From UBA7862 sp050872785 (GTDB lineage: Bacteria > Bacillota > Clostridia > Christensenellales > UBA1242), in contig JBNMHO010000003.1 of the NCBI GenBank assembly GCA_050872785.1, positions 44,668 to 108,667 of the forward strand: a DNA stretch of 64,000 nucleotides, given 5' to 3'. A program made the position numbers and the translations under genes. Positions 8,721 to 17,716 of this stretch are shown here, piece after piece; the stretch's first letter is position 1; each line of letters opens with the position of its first letter. The notes under the pieces are model-generated. The model saw only the letters and a list, made by a program, of their open reading frames with translations, ran no database searches and had not been told where the DNA came from.

Positions 8721-9283
8721 GTGCAAGTGAAATATTTTTTTGGGTTCTTATCGGCGTGTTTTGTTTGGCACTCGCTTTCTTGATTGTGGAGGTTGTGGCA
8801 TTTCAAATAGTGAAAATGAAGGGGAAAAAACTTCTTCCAGATGTAAATGAAGATAGACTTTTGATGTTTGAAATTTCACTTTCACTTCGTCAAACAAAAA
8901 TCATCGCAAAAGAAATTTTGCCATACATAAAAAAAGGCGACATAATAGTTCTGCAAGGTGACTTAGGTGCGGGGAAAAGTGTCCTTACAAGGGAAATCTT
9001 GGGACAACTTGGCGTAAAGAACAAAATTACAAGCCCAACTTTCACTTTGGTCAACGAATACAAAACGGGAAACGGGCATTATTATCATTTTGATATGTAT
9101 AGACTTGAAGACGAAACAGAAGCGGAAAACATTGGCTTTGAAGAAATGATTGCAGACGGCGAGGCTATAAAATTTGTTGAGTGGGCAGAAAATGTGAAAA
9201 GTTATCTGCCAAAACACTATAAAAAAATCTCAATCGCAAAACTTGGCAAACACAGCAGAGCCATTGCTTTTGAGCAAATTTAA
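8717..9283 (+). CDS. tsaE: tRNA t6A biosynthesis ATPase TsaE with an N-terminal membrane segment
   Basis: ATPase subunit of the TsaBDE complex that makes N6-threonylcarbamoyladenosine at position 37 of ANN-decoding tRNAs. The Walker A GDLGAGKSVL sits near residues 80-90, followed by SPTFTLVNEY and a C-terminal FVEWAEN, all TsaE hallmarks. Odd: the first 34 residues form a clear hydrophobic segment (FFWVLIGVFCLALAFLIVEV) that ordinary 150-residue TsaE lacks. The start at 8717 overlaps the rsfS stop (ATGA). Internal Met codons at residues 34 and 50 have no ribosome site, so the extended form appears real. tsaB/rimI follows after 9 bases. Confidence 0.9.
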   Translation: MSASEIFFWVLIGVFCLALAFLIVEVVAFQIVKMKGKKLLPDVNEDRLLMFEISLSLRQTKIIAKEILPYIKKGDIIVLQGDLGAGKSVLTREILGQLGVKNKITSPTFTLVNEYKTGNGHYYHFDMYRLEDETEAENIGFEEMIADGEAIKFVEWAENVKSYLPKHYKKISIAKLGKHSRAIAFEQI

Positions 9284-9292
9284 AGAGGAATT

Positions 9293-10342
9293 ATGGAACT
9301 TATTATTGATACAAGTTCAGATGAACTTATTGCTATTTTAAAAGATAAAGAAAAGGTGTTTCAGTCGGAAAAACTTCGTGGAAAACACCAAGAAACACTT
9401 TTGCCACAAATTGACTTGCTACTTAAAAACGCTAACAAAACTCCAAAAGATATTGACGTTTTTGGCGTTGTTGTGGGGCCAGGGTCTTTTACGGGTGTAA
9501 GGCTTGCAGTTTCCACAGTCAAAGCCTTTTGTTCCGTTTTTGACGCCAAAGTTGTTGGTATAAATATGCTTGACCTTTTGGGTGAAAAACTAAAAGACGG
9601 GCAAGCAGCCGCAATAAAATGCACCAGTCAAAAAGTTTATCTTGTAAGGAAAGAGCAGGGGGAACTTCATAAGTCCGTTTGCCTAAACGAAGAAGTTTTG
9701 CCACTTGCAAAAACTCATAATCTTTTTGGCTTCAACATGGACAAAATTGGGGAAGAAACTCTGCCGCAAATTGCTTTAAGCACAGACGATTATATTAACT
9801 TTGTTGAAAGAGAGATTAAACAAAACAATTTTGTTCCCGCTCAAAGACTTGAACCAGTGTATATGGCTCTTTCTCAAGCGGAAGAAGAGCTTTTGAAAAA
9901 GGAACACACACAAATTGTTTCTTTTGAAGAAAAATATGCAGAAGATATGTTTGAATTGCAAGACGCCGTCATGCCCGAACTTGATAAAATGTCAAAAAAG
10001 AGTTTTATGGCGGAATTTAAGGAAAAAACAAGAACATATTTTGTTGCAAAACGAGGTGACATTGTTGTAGGCTACATTGGGCTTTTGTCTTGCGACACCG
10101 ACCAAAATATAGTTAGCATTGCCGTCAGAAAAGAACTTTGGGGACAGGGAATTGGAAGTGAACTTGTCTTGCGAGCAAAAAAATTTGCTGTGGAAAATGG
10201 CTACAAAACTTTATCGCTTGAAGTTGATGAAAAAAATGATAGAGCAGTTACTTTTTACAAAAAAATCGGCTTTGAAGTAACAAATATTAGAAAAAAATAT
10301 TATAAGGATAATGACGCCCTTGTGATGTTTTTAAAAATATGA
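9293..10342 (+). CDS. tsaB: TsaB-RimI fusion: t6A subunit TsaB plus ribosomal protein N-acetyltransferase
   Basis: 349 residues joining two proteins that are usually separate neighbours. Residues 1 to about 200 are TsaB, the inactive ASKHA-fold partner of TsaD (MELIIDTSS, GPGSFTGVRLAV). Residues about 205-349 are a GNAT acetyltransferase of the RimI type, with the acetyl-CoA loop WGQGIGSELV and a C-terminal NDRAVTFYKKIGFE. RimI-type enzymes acetylate the N-terminus of a ribosomal protein. TsaB-RimI fusions are known in some Firmicutes. AGAGGAA precedes the ATG. The stop overlaps the next gene as ATGA, so translation is coupled. tsaD itself is not in the window. Confidence 0.92.
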   Translation: MELIIDTSSDELIAILKDKEKVFQSEKLRGKHQETLLPQIDLLLKNANKTPKDIDVFGVVVGPGSFTGVRLAVSTVKAFCSVFDAKVVGINMLDLLGEKLKDGQAAAIKCTSQKVYLVRKEQGELHKSVCLNEEVLPLAKTHNLFGFNMDKIGEETLPQIALSTDDYINFVEREIKQNNFVPAQRLEPVYMALSQAEEELLKKEHTQIVSFEEKYAEDMFELQDAVMPELDKMSKKSFMAEFKEKTRTYFVAKRGDIVVGYIGLLSCDTDQNIVSIAVRKELWGQGIGSELVLRAKKFAVENGYKTLSLEVDEKNDRAVTFYKKIGFEVTNIRKKYYKDNDALVMFLKI

Positions 10343-11082
10343 AATGTTATTTTGAGAATGTAGAAATAAACTATGAAATATTAAAAACGGGGGAGATAGA
10401 CACTCCCCTTGTTTTTTTGCATGGCTGGGGTGGCAGCACAAAAAGTTTTGAATATTTTGCAAAAGAAATGAGTGAATTTCGCACATGCGTCCTCATTGAC
10501 TTCCCGCCATTTGGCAAATCTGGAAGTTTTGATACGTCTTGGGATATTGACAAATATACAAATTGTGTTTTGCAAGTTTTAAAAGATATTGGGACAAAAA
10601 AATGTGACATTGTAGCACATTCCTTTGGCGGCAGGGTTGCCCTTCAAATGGCTGGGAAAACTGACATAGTCAGACGTATGCTTCTCACTGGCTGTGCGGG
10701 GATAAATCAAAAAAGTTTTAAAACAAAATGTAAAATTAGGATATATAAGTTTAAAAAGTTTTTATGCAAATGCGGGCTTTTATCAAAGTCAAAACTTTTG
10801 GGCAAGGGAAGTGAGGAATACAAAAACCTTTCGCCAATTATGAAGCAAACATTTAGAAATGTTGTAAACTATGATGAAAGATATTTGTTCAAAAATATTT
10901 CTTGCCCAACCCTTCTTGTTTGGGGAAAGAACGACACAGCAACCCCTTTTCGCTGGACAAAAATCTTTAAAAAACATATAAAAGATTGTGAAGTTATAAG
11001 TCTAGACGGCGACCACTTTGCTTATCTTCAAAATGCGAGCAAATTTCTTAAAATAATGCAATCTTTTTTGGCAAAAATATAA
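10339..11082 (+). CDS. Alpha/beta hydrolase
   Basis: 247 residues with the full serine hydrolase layout: oxyanion HGWGGSTKS (residues 29-37), nucleophile elbow AHSFGG (Ser near residue 95), acidic residue in GKNDTATP and catalytic His in GDHFAY close to the C-terminus. A basic, cysteine-containing lid region lies between. It is coupled to tsaB/rimI by a 4-base overlap and is the last gene of the rsfS run. The substrate cannot be read from the sequence; possible roles are esterase, lipase-like or meta-cleavage-type hydrolase. No signal peptide, so cytoplasmic. Confidence 0.85.
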   Translation: MKCYFENVEINYEILKTGEIDTPLVFLHGWGGSTKSFEYFAKEMSEFRTCVLIDFPPFGKSGSFDTSWDIDKYTNCVLQVLKDIGTKKCDIVAHSFGGRVALQMAGKTDIVRRMLLTGCAGINQKSFKTKCKIRIYKFKKFLCKCGLLSKSKLLGKGSEEYKNLSPIMKQTFRNVVNYDERYLFKNISCPTLLVWGKNDTATPFRWTKIFKKHIKDCEVISLDGDHFAYLQNASKFLKIMQSFLAKI

Positions 11083-11099
11083 AATCATTAACTTTTGGT

Positions 11100-11127
11100 T
11101 TGAATATACAAAAAATAGTGCTAAAAT
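11100..11127 (+). promoter_or_regulatory. Candidate promoter of the MurF-like gene
   Basis: TTGAAT (11100-11105), 16-bp spacer, TAAAAT (11122-11127), 14 bases before the start codon. Confidence 0.55.
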
Positions 11128-11141
11128 AAAGCGAGGTGAAA

Positions 11142-12767
11142 ATGAATTTTCTTGCAGTTGATAACATTCATTTGTATATAACGATTGTCCTGTCGCTCCT
11201 AAACGGAGTGCTTATGTGCTTTGCTTCATACAAATATTTTCAAATTATCCAACTTTCTGGCTATAAACTCAAAGGCTACTTCAGTTGGCTTAGGGAAACA
11301 AAGTGGAGTTACGCTTTAAGAATGGTGCTTTTAAGTTTGCTTAGTGGCTTTTGCGTGCTTGTAACAAATGCACTTTTCAATGTCTATCACAAGCAAGCGT
11401 TATACTCATATATCGGGCTGATATTTTATTTCTATTTTGCAATCGTATTCATAAAAGCCCTTTACAACGCTCCAAAGAAAATTCCACTTAAAAACACCAC
11501 CCGCATGACAAGACTTAATGTTGCAATGTTCATTTTCGTAAGTTTGTTTTCGTTTGCAGTCGTTTGGGCGTCATTTCAACACCTAAATTTTGTAAAGTTC
11601 GGTGCCTTGTGTTTTGTGCCAGCGTTTGTTGTGTTTATTGTTCCTATCGTGCATATTATTATGCTTCCACTTGAAAAACTTATTGTTGCAAGATATCTTC
11701 ACAGTGCAAAAAGAAAACTTGCCAAACGCCAAGACTTAATTAAAATTGGTGTCACTGGAAGTTATGCAAAAACAAGTGTAAAATACATCTTAAACACAAT
11801 TTTATCTCAAAAATACAAAGTCTGCATGAGCCCTCAAAGTTTTAACACCCAAACGGGACTTAGCAAAGTGGTGAATAACTATCTTACAGACCTAGACCAA
11901 GTTCTTATTGCCGAAATGGGAGCAAGGAGCAAGGGAGATATCAAAAAACTTTGCAAACTTATCTCGCCAAAATATGGGATAATAACGGGAATTTCACCAC
12001 AACACCTTTTAACTTTTAAGTCATTGGATAACATAAAGAAAACAAAATTTGAACTGGTGGAAAGTCTGCCAAGTGACGGAACTTGTGTGTTTAATGGCTT
12101 TGACAGCGAAGTCTGCGACATGTATTCATGGACAAATTTAGAGAAAAAATATCTTGTTGGAAAAGACAAAGACCTTGCTGCAAAAGACATTACATTCGAC
12201 CAAGATGGCACAAAATTTACCCTTGTTATGGGTAAAAAAGAGTATAAAGTTTCAACAAAACTTTTGGGCGAACACAATGTCCAAAACATATTGCTCTGTG
12301 TCAAAATGGCAAAATGCCTCGACCTTGACGACAAACAAATTATTGCTGGAATTGAGTCCTTGCAACCAGTGCCACACCGACTTGAAATTATAAAAACTCC
12401 AACAAACATTATCCTTGACGACTCATTCAATGCAAATGTCCGTGGCAGCAAAATAGCCCTTGACGTGTTGAGCAAACTTCCGGGCAGAAAAGTTGTCATA
12501 ACCCCAGGACTTGTGGAACTGGGAGAAAAAGAATATGAAGAAAACTTCGCCTTTGGTGCAGAAATCGCAAAAATATCTGACTTTGTAATTATCGTAAACA
12601 AAGTGAACTTTGAAGCAATTAAAGCAGGGCTTGACAGCGAGAACTTTAAGGAAGAAAATATCTTCCAAGCCGAAACCCTAGACCAAGCCAAAATACTTAT
12701 GAAAGATTTTCTCGCCCCCGGCGACACCATTCTCTTTGAAAACGACCTCCCAGACAACTATATCTAA
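11142..12767 (+). CDS. Membrane-fused MurF-like Mur ligase
   Basis: 541 residues. The first 180 or so hold four to five hydrophobic segments. The rest is a Mur ligase of the MurF type, which adds D-Ala-D-Ala to the UDP-MurNAc-tripeptide. Visible: ATP loop GVTGSYAKTS (near residues 203-212), AEMGARSKGDIK, the PHRLEII motif and DDSFNAN, all MurF-like. The P-loop has Ala where Gly normally precedes Lys (TGSYAKTS instead of TGSxGKTS). The ATG at 11142 follows GAGGTG; an overlapping GTG two codons earlier is less likely. ddl follows after a terminator. Membrane-anchored MurF paralogues exist in Clostridia. Whether this is the only MurF is unknown. Confidence 0.82.
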   Translation: MNFLAVDNIHLYITIVLSLLNGVLMCFASYKYFQIIQLSGYKLKGYFSWLRETKWSYALRMVLLSLLSGFCVLVTNALFNVYHKQALYSYIGLIFYFYFAIVFIKALYNAPKKIPLKNTTRMTRLNVAMFIFVSLFSFAVVWASFQHLNFVKFGALCFVPAFVVFIVPIVHIIMLPLEKLIVARYLHSAKRKLAKRQDLIKIGVTGSYAKTSVKYILNTILSQKYKVCMSPQSFNTQTGLSKVVNNYLTDLDQVLIAEMGARSKGDIKKLCKLISPKYGIITGISPQHLLTFKSLDNIKKTKFELVESLPSDGTCVFNGFDSEVCDMYSWTNLEKKYLVGKDKDLAAKDITFDQDGTKFTLVMGKKEYKVSTKLLGEHNVQNILLCVKMAKCLDLDDKQIIAGIESLQPVPHRLEIIKTPTNIILDDSFNANVRGSKIALDVLSKLPGRKVVITPGLVELGEKEYEENFAFGAEIAKISDFVIIVNKVNFEAIKAGLDSENFKEENIFQAETLDQAKILMKDFLAPGDTILFENDLPDNYI

Positions 12768-12770
12768 CCC

Positions 12771-12797
12771 AAAAGACTAGACCTTCTAGTCTTTTTT
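12771..12797 (+). terminator. Terminator of the MurF-like gene
   Basis: Stem AAAAGACTAGA / TCTAGTCTTTT with a CCT loop and T run, three bases after the stop codon. Confidence 0.92.
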
Positions 12798-12849
12798 CTA
12801 AACATTTTGGCGGGCTGTTTCATATATAAAGCCAAAGGACGGGAAAGAT

Positions 12850-13998
12850 ATGAAACAGAATGTTGTGGTGTTGTTTGGCGGGGTGAGTGTTGAACATGAT
12901 ATTTCAATTATAACTGGTTCGCAAGTGCTTGCAAATTTGGATAGGGAAAGGGACAATATTATTCCAATATACATTTCAAAAGACGGCAGATTTTTGACGG
13001 ACGAAAACTTTTGGGATGTTACATATTTTGCAAAAGAACAAAACTTCTCTAAGGCGAAGCAAGTGTTTTTTGCTGCGGGCGGGAATTTGTTTTGCATAAA
13101 GGGCAAAAAGGCAAAACTTTTATGTAAGGTAGATTTTGCATATCTTGCACTTCATGGCGGAATGGGGGAAAGCGGCTCTGTTCAGGGACTTCTTGATTGT
13201 GCTGGGGTGAAATATTCCAGTTGCGACAGTTTTGCAAGCGGTGTTTGCATGAACAAATTTTGCACCAAAGTTCTAGCAAAAGAGCAAAAAATACCTGTAG
13301 CAAAGGGCATTTTGTTATCTTCAGATGACAAAAATATTTCTGTAAGCGACCTATCTGAGCGGGTTAAGGGGCTTAATTATCCAATAGTTGTAAAGCCAAA
13401 CAATCTTGGCAGCAGCATCGGCATAACCTTTTGCAAAGACGAGGAAATGTTGCATGGGGCGGTGACTTTCGCTTTCTTATTTGACACAGAAGTTCTGTGC
13501 GAGGAAGCAGTCTGCAACTTGAGAGAACTCAACATTGCTTGTCTGGGCTCGGGTGAGATGTGCGAATGTTCTCTTGTTGAAGAAGTGACACCGAACAAAG
13601 ATTTCTTAACTTTTGAAAACAAATATCTTGGTGGCGGCAAGGGCATGGAATCGCAAAAGCGAATTGTGCCAGCAAGCGTTTCAAAAAAGATATTGAATAG
13701 GATAGAAATTTATGCAAAGAGAATGTTTAAGGTGGTCAAAATGAAGGGCTGCGTGCGAATGGACTTTTTGATGGATGAAAAGACAGAAACAGTCTATCTT
13801 AATGAGGTCAATCCAATCCCTGGCTCGCTGGCGAATTATCTTTGGGGGAATAAGGGCTATTCTTTCCAAAATTTGCTCGAAAAAATGAAGGACTACGCCG
13901 ACATGGACTATGAGGAAAAGGAGAAAAAGATAACTCAATTTTCTTCTTCCGTTTTGAAAAACTTTTCTGGGTGCGATGGGGACAAATTCGGGAAATAA
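12850..13998 (+). CDS. ddl: D-alanine--D-alanine ligase
   Basis: ATP-grasp enzyme making the D-Ala-D-Ala dipeptide that MurF adds to the peptidoglycan precursor. In 382 residues: N-terminal VLFGGVSVEHDIS, ALHGGMGESGSVQGLLD, VVKPNNLGSSIGI (ATP grip) and the C-terminal metal/phosphate motif VYLNEVNPIPGS. GGGAAAG precedes the ATG. It directly follows the MurF-like gene, so product and consumer enzymes are adjacent, although separated by a terminator. A cysteine-rich insert (near residues 215-240, with several Cys) is longer than in typical Ddl. Confidence 0.95.
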   Translation: MKQNVVVLFGGVSVEHDISIITGSQVLANLDRERDNIIPIYISKDGRFLTDENFWDVTYFAKEQNFSKAKQVFFAAGGNLFCIKGKKAKLLCKVDFAYLALHGGMGESGSVQGLLDCAGVKYSSCDSFASGVCMNKFCTKVLAKEQKIPVAKGILLSSDDKNISVSDLSERVKGLNYPIVVKPNNLGSSIGITFCKDEEMLHGAVTFAFLFDTEVLCEEAVCNLRELNIACLGSGEMCECSLVEEVTPNKDFLTFENKYLGGGKGMESQKRIVPASVSKKILNRIEIYAKRMFKVVKMKGCVRMDFLMDEKTETVYLNEVNPIPGSLANYLWGNKGYSFQNLLEKMKDYADMDYEEKEKKITQFSSSVLKNFSGCDGDKFGK

Positions 13999-14089
13999 CA
14001 CTTAATACAAAAATTGGGAAACATGATTTTCGTTGATTTTTGTTGTAAATTTGTGCAATTTATTGTATCATTTTACAAAAGGAAAAAAA

Positions 14090-14935
14090 ATGAGAGTTTT
14101 GCAAGAGAAAAACAGAATTATTGTTGAAAGCGAAGACGATTTTGACATAAAGCAAATTTTGGAATGTGGGCAAGTCTTTAGTTTTTACAAAAGGGACAAC
14201 GGATACATAGTCACAAGCATGGATAAGGTGGCACGCATAACTCTTTGTGGAGATAAGACAATTATTGATACAAGTGACATTGACTATTTTTACAACTATT
14301 TTGACCTCGGCACAGATTATGGCAAAATTAGGTCTAAAATTAAGGAATATTATCCCAATTTTGACAAATATTTTGCTGGCGGAAGGGATATTCGCATTTT
14401 GCACCAAAACCCATTTCAAACAATTATTAGTTTTATCGTTTCGGCAAATAACAACATTGCAAGAATTAAGAAAATATTAAACAACATATCTTTTAAGTTT
14501 GGCAAAAAACTTGAAGATGAAATTTATTCATTCCCAACATTGCAAGCACTAAAAAGTGCTAGAGAAGAAGACTTTGCGGCTGCTGGGGCGGGTTATAGAA
14601 GTGAATATCTTGTTAAAACTATAGAAATGTTGCAAGAAGATAGATATAGCATAAAAAATATGGAAAAATTGCCAACAAATGATCTTAGAGAACGGCTTAT
14701 GGAACTTAAAGGGGTTGGCGGAAAAGTGGCAGATTGCATACTATTTTTTGGCTTTGGGCGAAGTGACAGTTTTCCAGTGGATACGTGGATAAGAAGGGCT
14801 TATCTTCTTTTTTGCAGCAAGCCTAGGACGGATAAGGAAATTTCAAAATATTTCTTGCAGATTTTTAGAGAAGTTTCGGGCTATGCACAACAATATATCT
14901 TCAACTACATGATAAATTACAAACAAGCGGCATAA
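14090..14935 (+). CDS. ogg: 8-oxoguanine DNA glycosylase (OGG1 type)
   Basis: 281 residues with an OGG N-terminal domain (GQVFSFYKRDNGYIV) and a helix-hairpin-helix/GPD domain: LKGVGGKVADCILFFGFG carries the catalytic Lys, and PVDTWIRR the catalytic Asp. It excises 8-oxoguanine and acts as an AP lyase. This eukaryote-like OGG form is known in Clostridia. No iron-sulfur Cys cluster is present, which separates it from nth and mutY. AAAAGGA precedes the ATG at 14090; an earlier in-frame start at 14033 would add a hydrophobic stretch outside the family and is rejected. It stands alone after ddl with no clear terminator between. Confidence 0.93.
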   Translation: MRVLQEKNRIIVESEDDFDIKQILECGQVFSFYKRDNGYIVTSMDKVARITLCGDKTIIDTSDIDYFYNYFDLGTDYGKIRSKIKEYYPNFDKYFAGGRDIRILHQNPFQTIISFIVSANNNIARIKKILNNISFKFGKKLEDEIYSFPTLQALKSAREEDFAAAGAGYRSEYLVKTIEMLQEDRYSIKNMEKLPTNDLRERLMELKGVGGKVADCILFFGFGRSDSFPVDTWIRRAYLLFCSKPRTDKEISKYFLQIFREVSGYAQQYIFNYMINYKQAA

Positions 14936-15111
14936 CAAAGTGCGAAGAATGTCGAAAAAAAGTGGAGAAAAATCAATCAATTTATTTTTTTATTGACCTT
15001 TTGTGTGATAAACTAAAGTGTCGAAAGTCAAAATAGGGAAATTTATCTTAAATGACTTTTGGCAAAAACTTATGAAAAAAATTTCTTGAAACACACAAAG
15101 GAGGTTTCAAC

Positions 15112-15615
15112 TTGAAAACAAATATTGTCCTTGTTGGACTTTATGACAAGATGACAAAATCTGTTGCAAAACGGCTGGCTGACGATTTTGATATGTATCT
15201 TGCCGATTTGGTGGAAATTGTAAAATATAACTTAATGAATGAAGAAGAAATTGAGAAAATTTGTGGCGTGCAATATCTAAACAAGCAAAAAGCAAAAGTT
15301 GTGGGTGATGTTGCAAGTTATGAAAACTCTGTTATCCATTTGCCATATTCCATTTTTTCTGAAGGGGAAAACTCGGACAAGTTTAAAAAAAATGGCACAA
15401 CAATTTTTTTAAAACTATCTCTTTCTGCTTTCAAAAAACTTCTTGACAAGGACAAAACAATGTCAAGTGACGAAAAGAAACTTGCATTGATTGTTTTTGA
15501 AGATAGGACAGTTTTGGGGAAGAAAATGTGCGATTTGACGGTGGAAGTTGACTCGCCAGACTATTTGACGGCTTACAAAAGGACGAGAAAAGCCTTGGAC
15601 AACTTTCTTTTGTAA
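15112..15615 (+). CDS. Shikimate-kinase-like protein with a degenerate P-loop
   Basis: 167 residues that read like a nucleoside-monophosphate-kinase-fold protein. The N-terminus NIVLVGLYDKMTKSVAKRLA aligns with the shikimate kinase start, but the glycines of GxxGxGK are lost and one residue is inserted. The next segment YLADLVEIVK resembles the FxDxDxxIE shikimate-binding stretch with its acidic residues mostly lost. The C-terminal half, with FLKLSLSAFKKLL and YLTAYKRTRKAL, keeps the fold pattern. ATP binding is therefore doubtful. The start is a TTG preceded by AAAGGAGGT at ideal spacing, so expression looks real. It may be a regulatory or structural paralogue. Alternative: an unrelated family with a similar strand-helix start. 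Confidence 0.6.
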   Translation: MKTNIVLVGLYDKMTKSVAKRLADDFDMYLADLVEIVKYNLMNEEEIEKICGVQYLNKQKAKVVGDVASYENSVIHLPYSIFSEGENSDKFKKNGTTIFLKLSLSAFKKLLDKDKTMSSDEKKLALIVFEDRTVLGKKMCDLTVEVDSPDYLTAYKRTRKALDNFLL

Positions 15616-15619
15616 AAAT

Positions 15620-15648
15620 TTGATTTTTGCAAAAACTAATAGTAAAAT
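15620..15648 (+). promoter_or_regulatory. Sigma-A promoter of tkt
   Basis: TTGATT (15620-15625), 17-bp spacer, TAAAAT (15643-15648), 51 bases before the tkt start. Confidence 0.7.
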
Positions 15649-15698
15649 TATGTGTAAATATGCGAAAAATGTAGAAAAATGTAAAATGTGAGGAAAAA

Positions 15699-17636
15699 AT
15701 GAACGAAACATTGGTTAATTATTTAAGAGTTACATCTTGCCTTGAAATTGAAAAAGCGGGTTCTGGACACCCAGGGGTTTGCCTTGACGGGGCTCCCATT
15801 GCCTTTTCCATTTTTAAAAATGCCAAAAGAGATTGCAAAAACCCTAGGTGGGGAAATAGGGATAGAATTGTCTTTTCCGCAGGGCATGCAAGCGCACTTG
15901 TGTATGCGTGTCTAAATCTTTTTGGCTATGACATGACTATTTCAGACTTGCAAAGTTTTAGGCAACTTGGCTCAAAGTGTAAGGGTCACCCAGAGGTGGA
16001 CATTCCAGGTGTTGACGCCACAACGGGACCGCTTGGACAAGGTGTTGGCATGGCAGTTGGCATGGCGGTTGCAGAAGAATATTTAAGGGGCAAATTCGCC
16101 CATGGGAATTTAAGCCCTATTGACCACTACACCTATTGCTTTGTTGGTGACGGCGACCTTATGGAAGGTGTGGCACAAGAGGCAATAAGTTTCGCTGGCA
16201 CACAAAAGTTATCTAGACTTATCCTTTTGTATGACAAAAACGACATCACAATCGAGGGTTCAACCAACTTTTCAAATAGGGAAAATGTAAAACAAAAGTT
16301 TATTTCTATGGGTTGGAATGTTTTTGAAGTGGAAAACGGCAACAGTGTGGAAGAAATAGACAGTGCTATTTTGCAAGCCAAAAAAAGTGACAGACCAAAC
16401 ATCATAATTGTCAAAACAAGAATTGGCTTTGGCAGTGAACTTGAAGGGACAGCAGCAGTTCATGGAAAACCATTAAACAAAGAACAAATTGAGCATTTAC
16501 GCCAAAATCTTGGATATTTTGTGCCAGATTGGACTTTAAGTGACGCACAAAAAGAAGAAATGGAAAGAATCCTCTTGCAAAAGCAACAAGAAGTGAAATT
16601 GTATAACGAAAACATGGACGAATACAAAAGAAAATTCCCAAAAGATTATGCCGAGTATCAAAATATGATAAGTTCGCCTGTGGTGGAACTTTCAACCTTA
16701 ATAGAAAAAACGGGGGATAAATTTGACGGCAGAAAGGTGCTGGGGAATGTGCTTAACAAGGTTTATGGCATTGTCCCTATGCTAAGTTTATGTGCCGACC
16801 TCACTCCTTCAACTAAAACAAATGTCGTGGACGGTGGCAACTTTTGTGTGGATAACAGAACAGGCAGAAACGTTATGCTAGGGATAAGGGAACACGCCAT
16901 GGGCGCTGTGTGCAATGGAATTGTTTTGAGTGAGCTACCCGCACTTTGCTCAACTTTTATGTCTTTTGCAAACTACATGACTCCAGCAATAAGACTTAGT
17001 ACAATGATGTCTGTTCCAACACTATATGTCTTTACGCACGACTCAATATTGGTGGGCGAGGACGGACCAACTCACGAGCCTATTGAACAAATTGCAACAC
17101 TCAGAGCAATGCCAAATATAAATGTTTTCCGCCCATGCGGTGAGGAAGAACTTTTGGCAAGTTTGCAGTGTCATTTTGAAGGAAGAAAGCCTAGCGCAAT
17201 CTTAATTTCCCGCAGTGCAGTTTGTGGGGTGAAAGACAACTTTTCAAAGGCACTTTACGGCGGTTACATTTTAAGTGACGCAAAAGACTATGTCGCAACT
17301 TTAGTTTCTACGGGGACAGAAGTCAGTTTGTGCGAAAAGGTTAAAGAAAACCTTGCAAAAAAGGGAATAAACGTCAGAGTTGTCAGCATGCCTTGCGTGG
17401 AAGTTTTTGACAAACAAAGAAAGAGTTATAAAGATAAAGTTTTGGACGGGACAAAGCCTATTATCTGCGTGGAAGCAAGCAGTGATAACGTGTGGCACAA
17501 GTTCGCTCAAAAGGAAGAATATGTCTTTACGTTAAAAACTTTTGGCGAAAGCGGAAAACTTGAAGATGTTTGCAAACATTTTGGGTTAGAAGAAAACTAC
17601 TTAACAAAATATGTCGAAAAAGTAATTTTTAGTTGA
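15699..17636 (+). CDS. tkt: Transketolase
   Basis: Thiamine-diphosphate enzyme of the non-oxidative pentose phosphate pathway, 645 residues, normal full length. Motifs in order: EKAGSGHPG (residue 20 onward), KGHPEVDIPGVDATTGPLGQ, the ThDP motif GDGDLMEGVAQEA, then the pyrimidine domain with GIREHAMG and a C-terminal transketolase domain with STGTEVSLCEKV. Ribosome site is GAGGAAAAA before the ATG. Its stop codon overlaps the -35 element of the following surface-protein promoter. It is a single-gene unit with no clear terminator. Confidence 0.97.
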   Translation: MNETLVNYLRVTSCLEIEKAGSGHPGVCLDGAPIAFSIFKNAKRDCKNPRWGNRDRIVFSAGHASALVYACLNLFGYDMTISDLQSFRQLGSKCKGHPEVDIPGVDATTGPLGQGVGMAVGMAVAEEYLRGKFAHGNLSPIDHYTYCFVGDGDLMEGVAQEAISFAGTQKLSRLILLYDKNDITIEGSTNFSNRENVKQKFISMGWNVFEVENGNSVEEIDSAILQAKKSDRPNIIIVKTRIGFGSELEGTAAVHGKPLNKEQIEHLRQNLGYFVPDWTLSDAQKEEMERILLQKQQEVKLYNENMDEYKRKFPKDYAEYQNMISSPVVELSTLIEKTGDKFDGRKVLGNVLNKVYGIVPMLSLCADLTPSTKTNVVDGGNFCVDNRTGRNVMLGIREHAMGAVCNGIVLSELPALCSTFMSFANYMTPAIRLSTMMSVPTLYVFTHDSILVGEDGPTHEPIEQIATLRAMPNINVFRPCGEEELLASLQCHFEGRKPSAILISRSAVCGVKDNFSKALYGGYILSDAKDYVATLVSTGTEVSLCEKVKENLAKKGINVRVVSMPCVEVFDKQRKSYKDKVLDGTKPIICVEASSDNVWHKFAQKEEYVFTLKTFGESGKLEDVCKHFGLEENYLTKYVEKVIFS

Positions 17637-17661
17637 TTAAATTTTATTTTAATGCTAAAAT
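17633..17661 (+). promoter_or_regulatory. Sigma-A promoter of the 206-residue surface protein
   Basis: TTGATT (17633-17638, overlapping the tkt stop), 17-bp spacer, TAAAAT (17656-17661). Confidence 0.7.
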
Positions 17662-17716
17662 GCCTATGTAAGTCGAATAATGTAAAATTTAAACTTTAGT
17701 TTTTGAAGGAGGGAAA

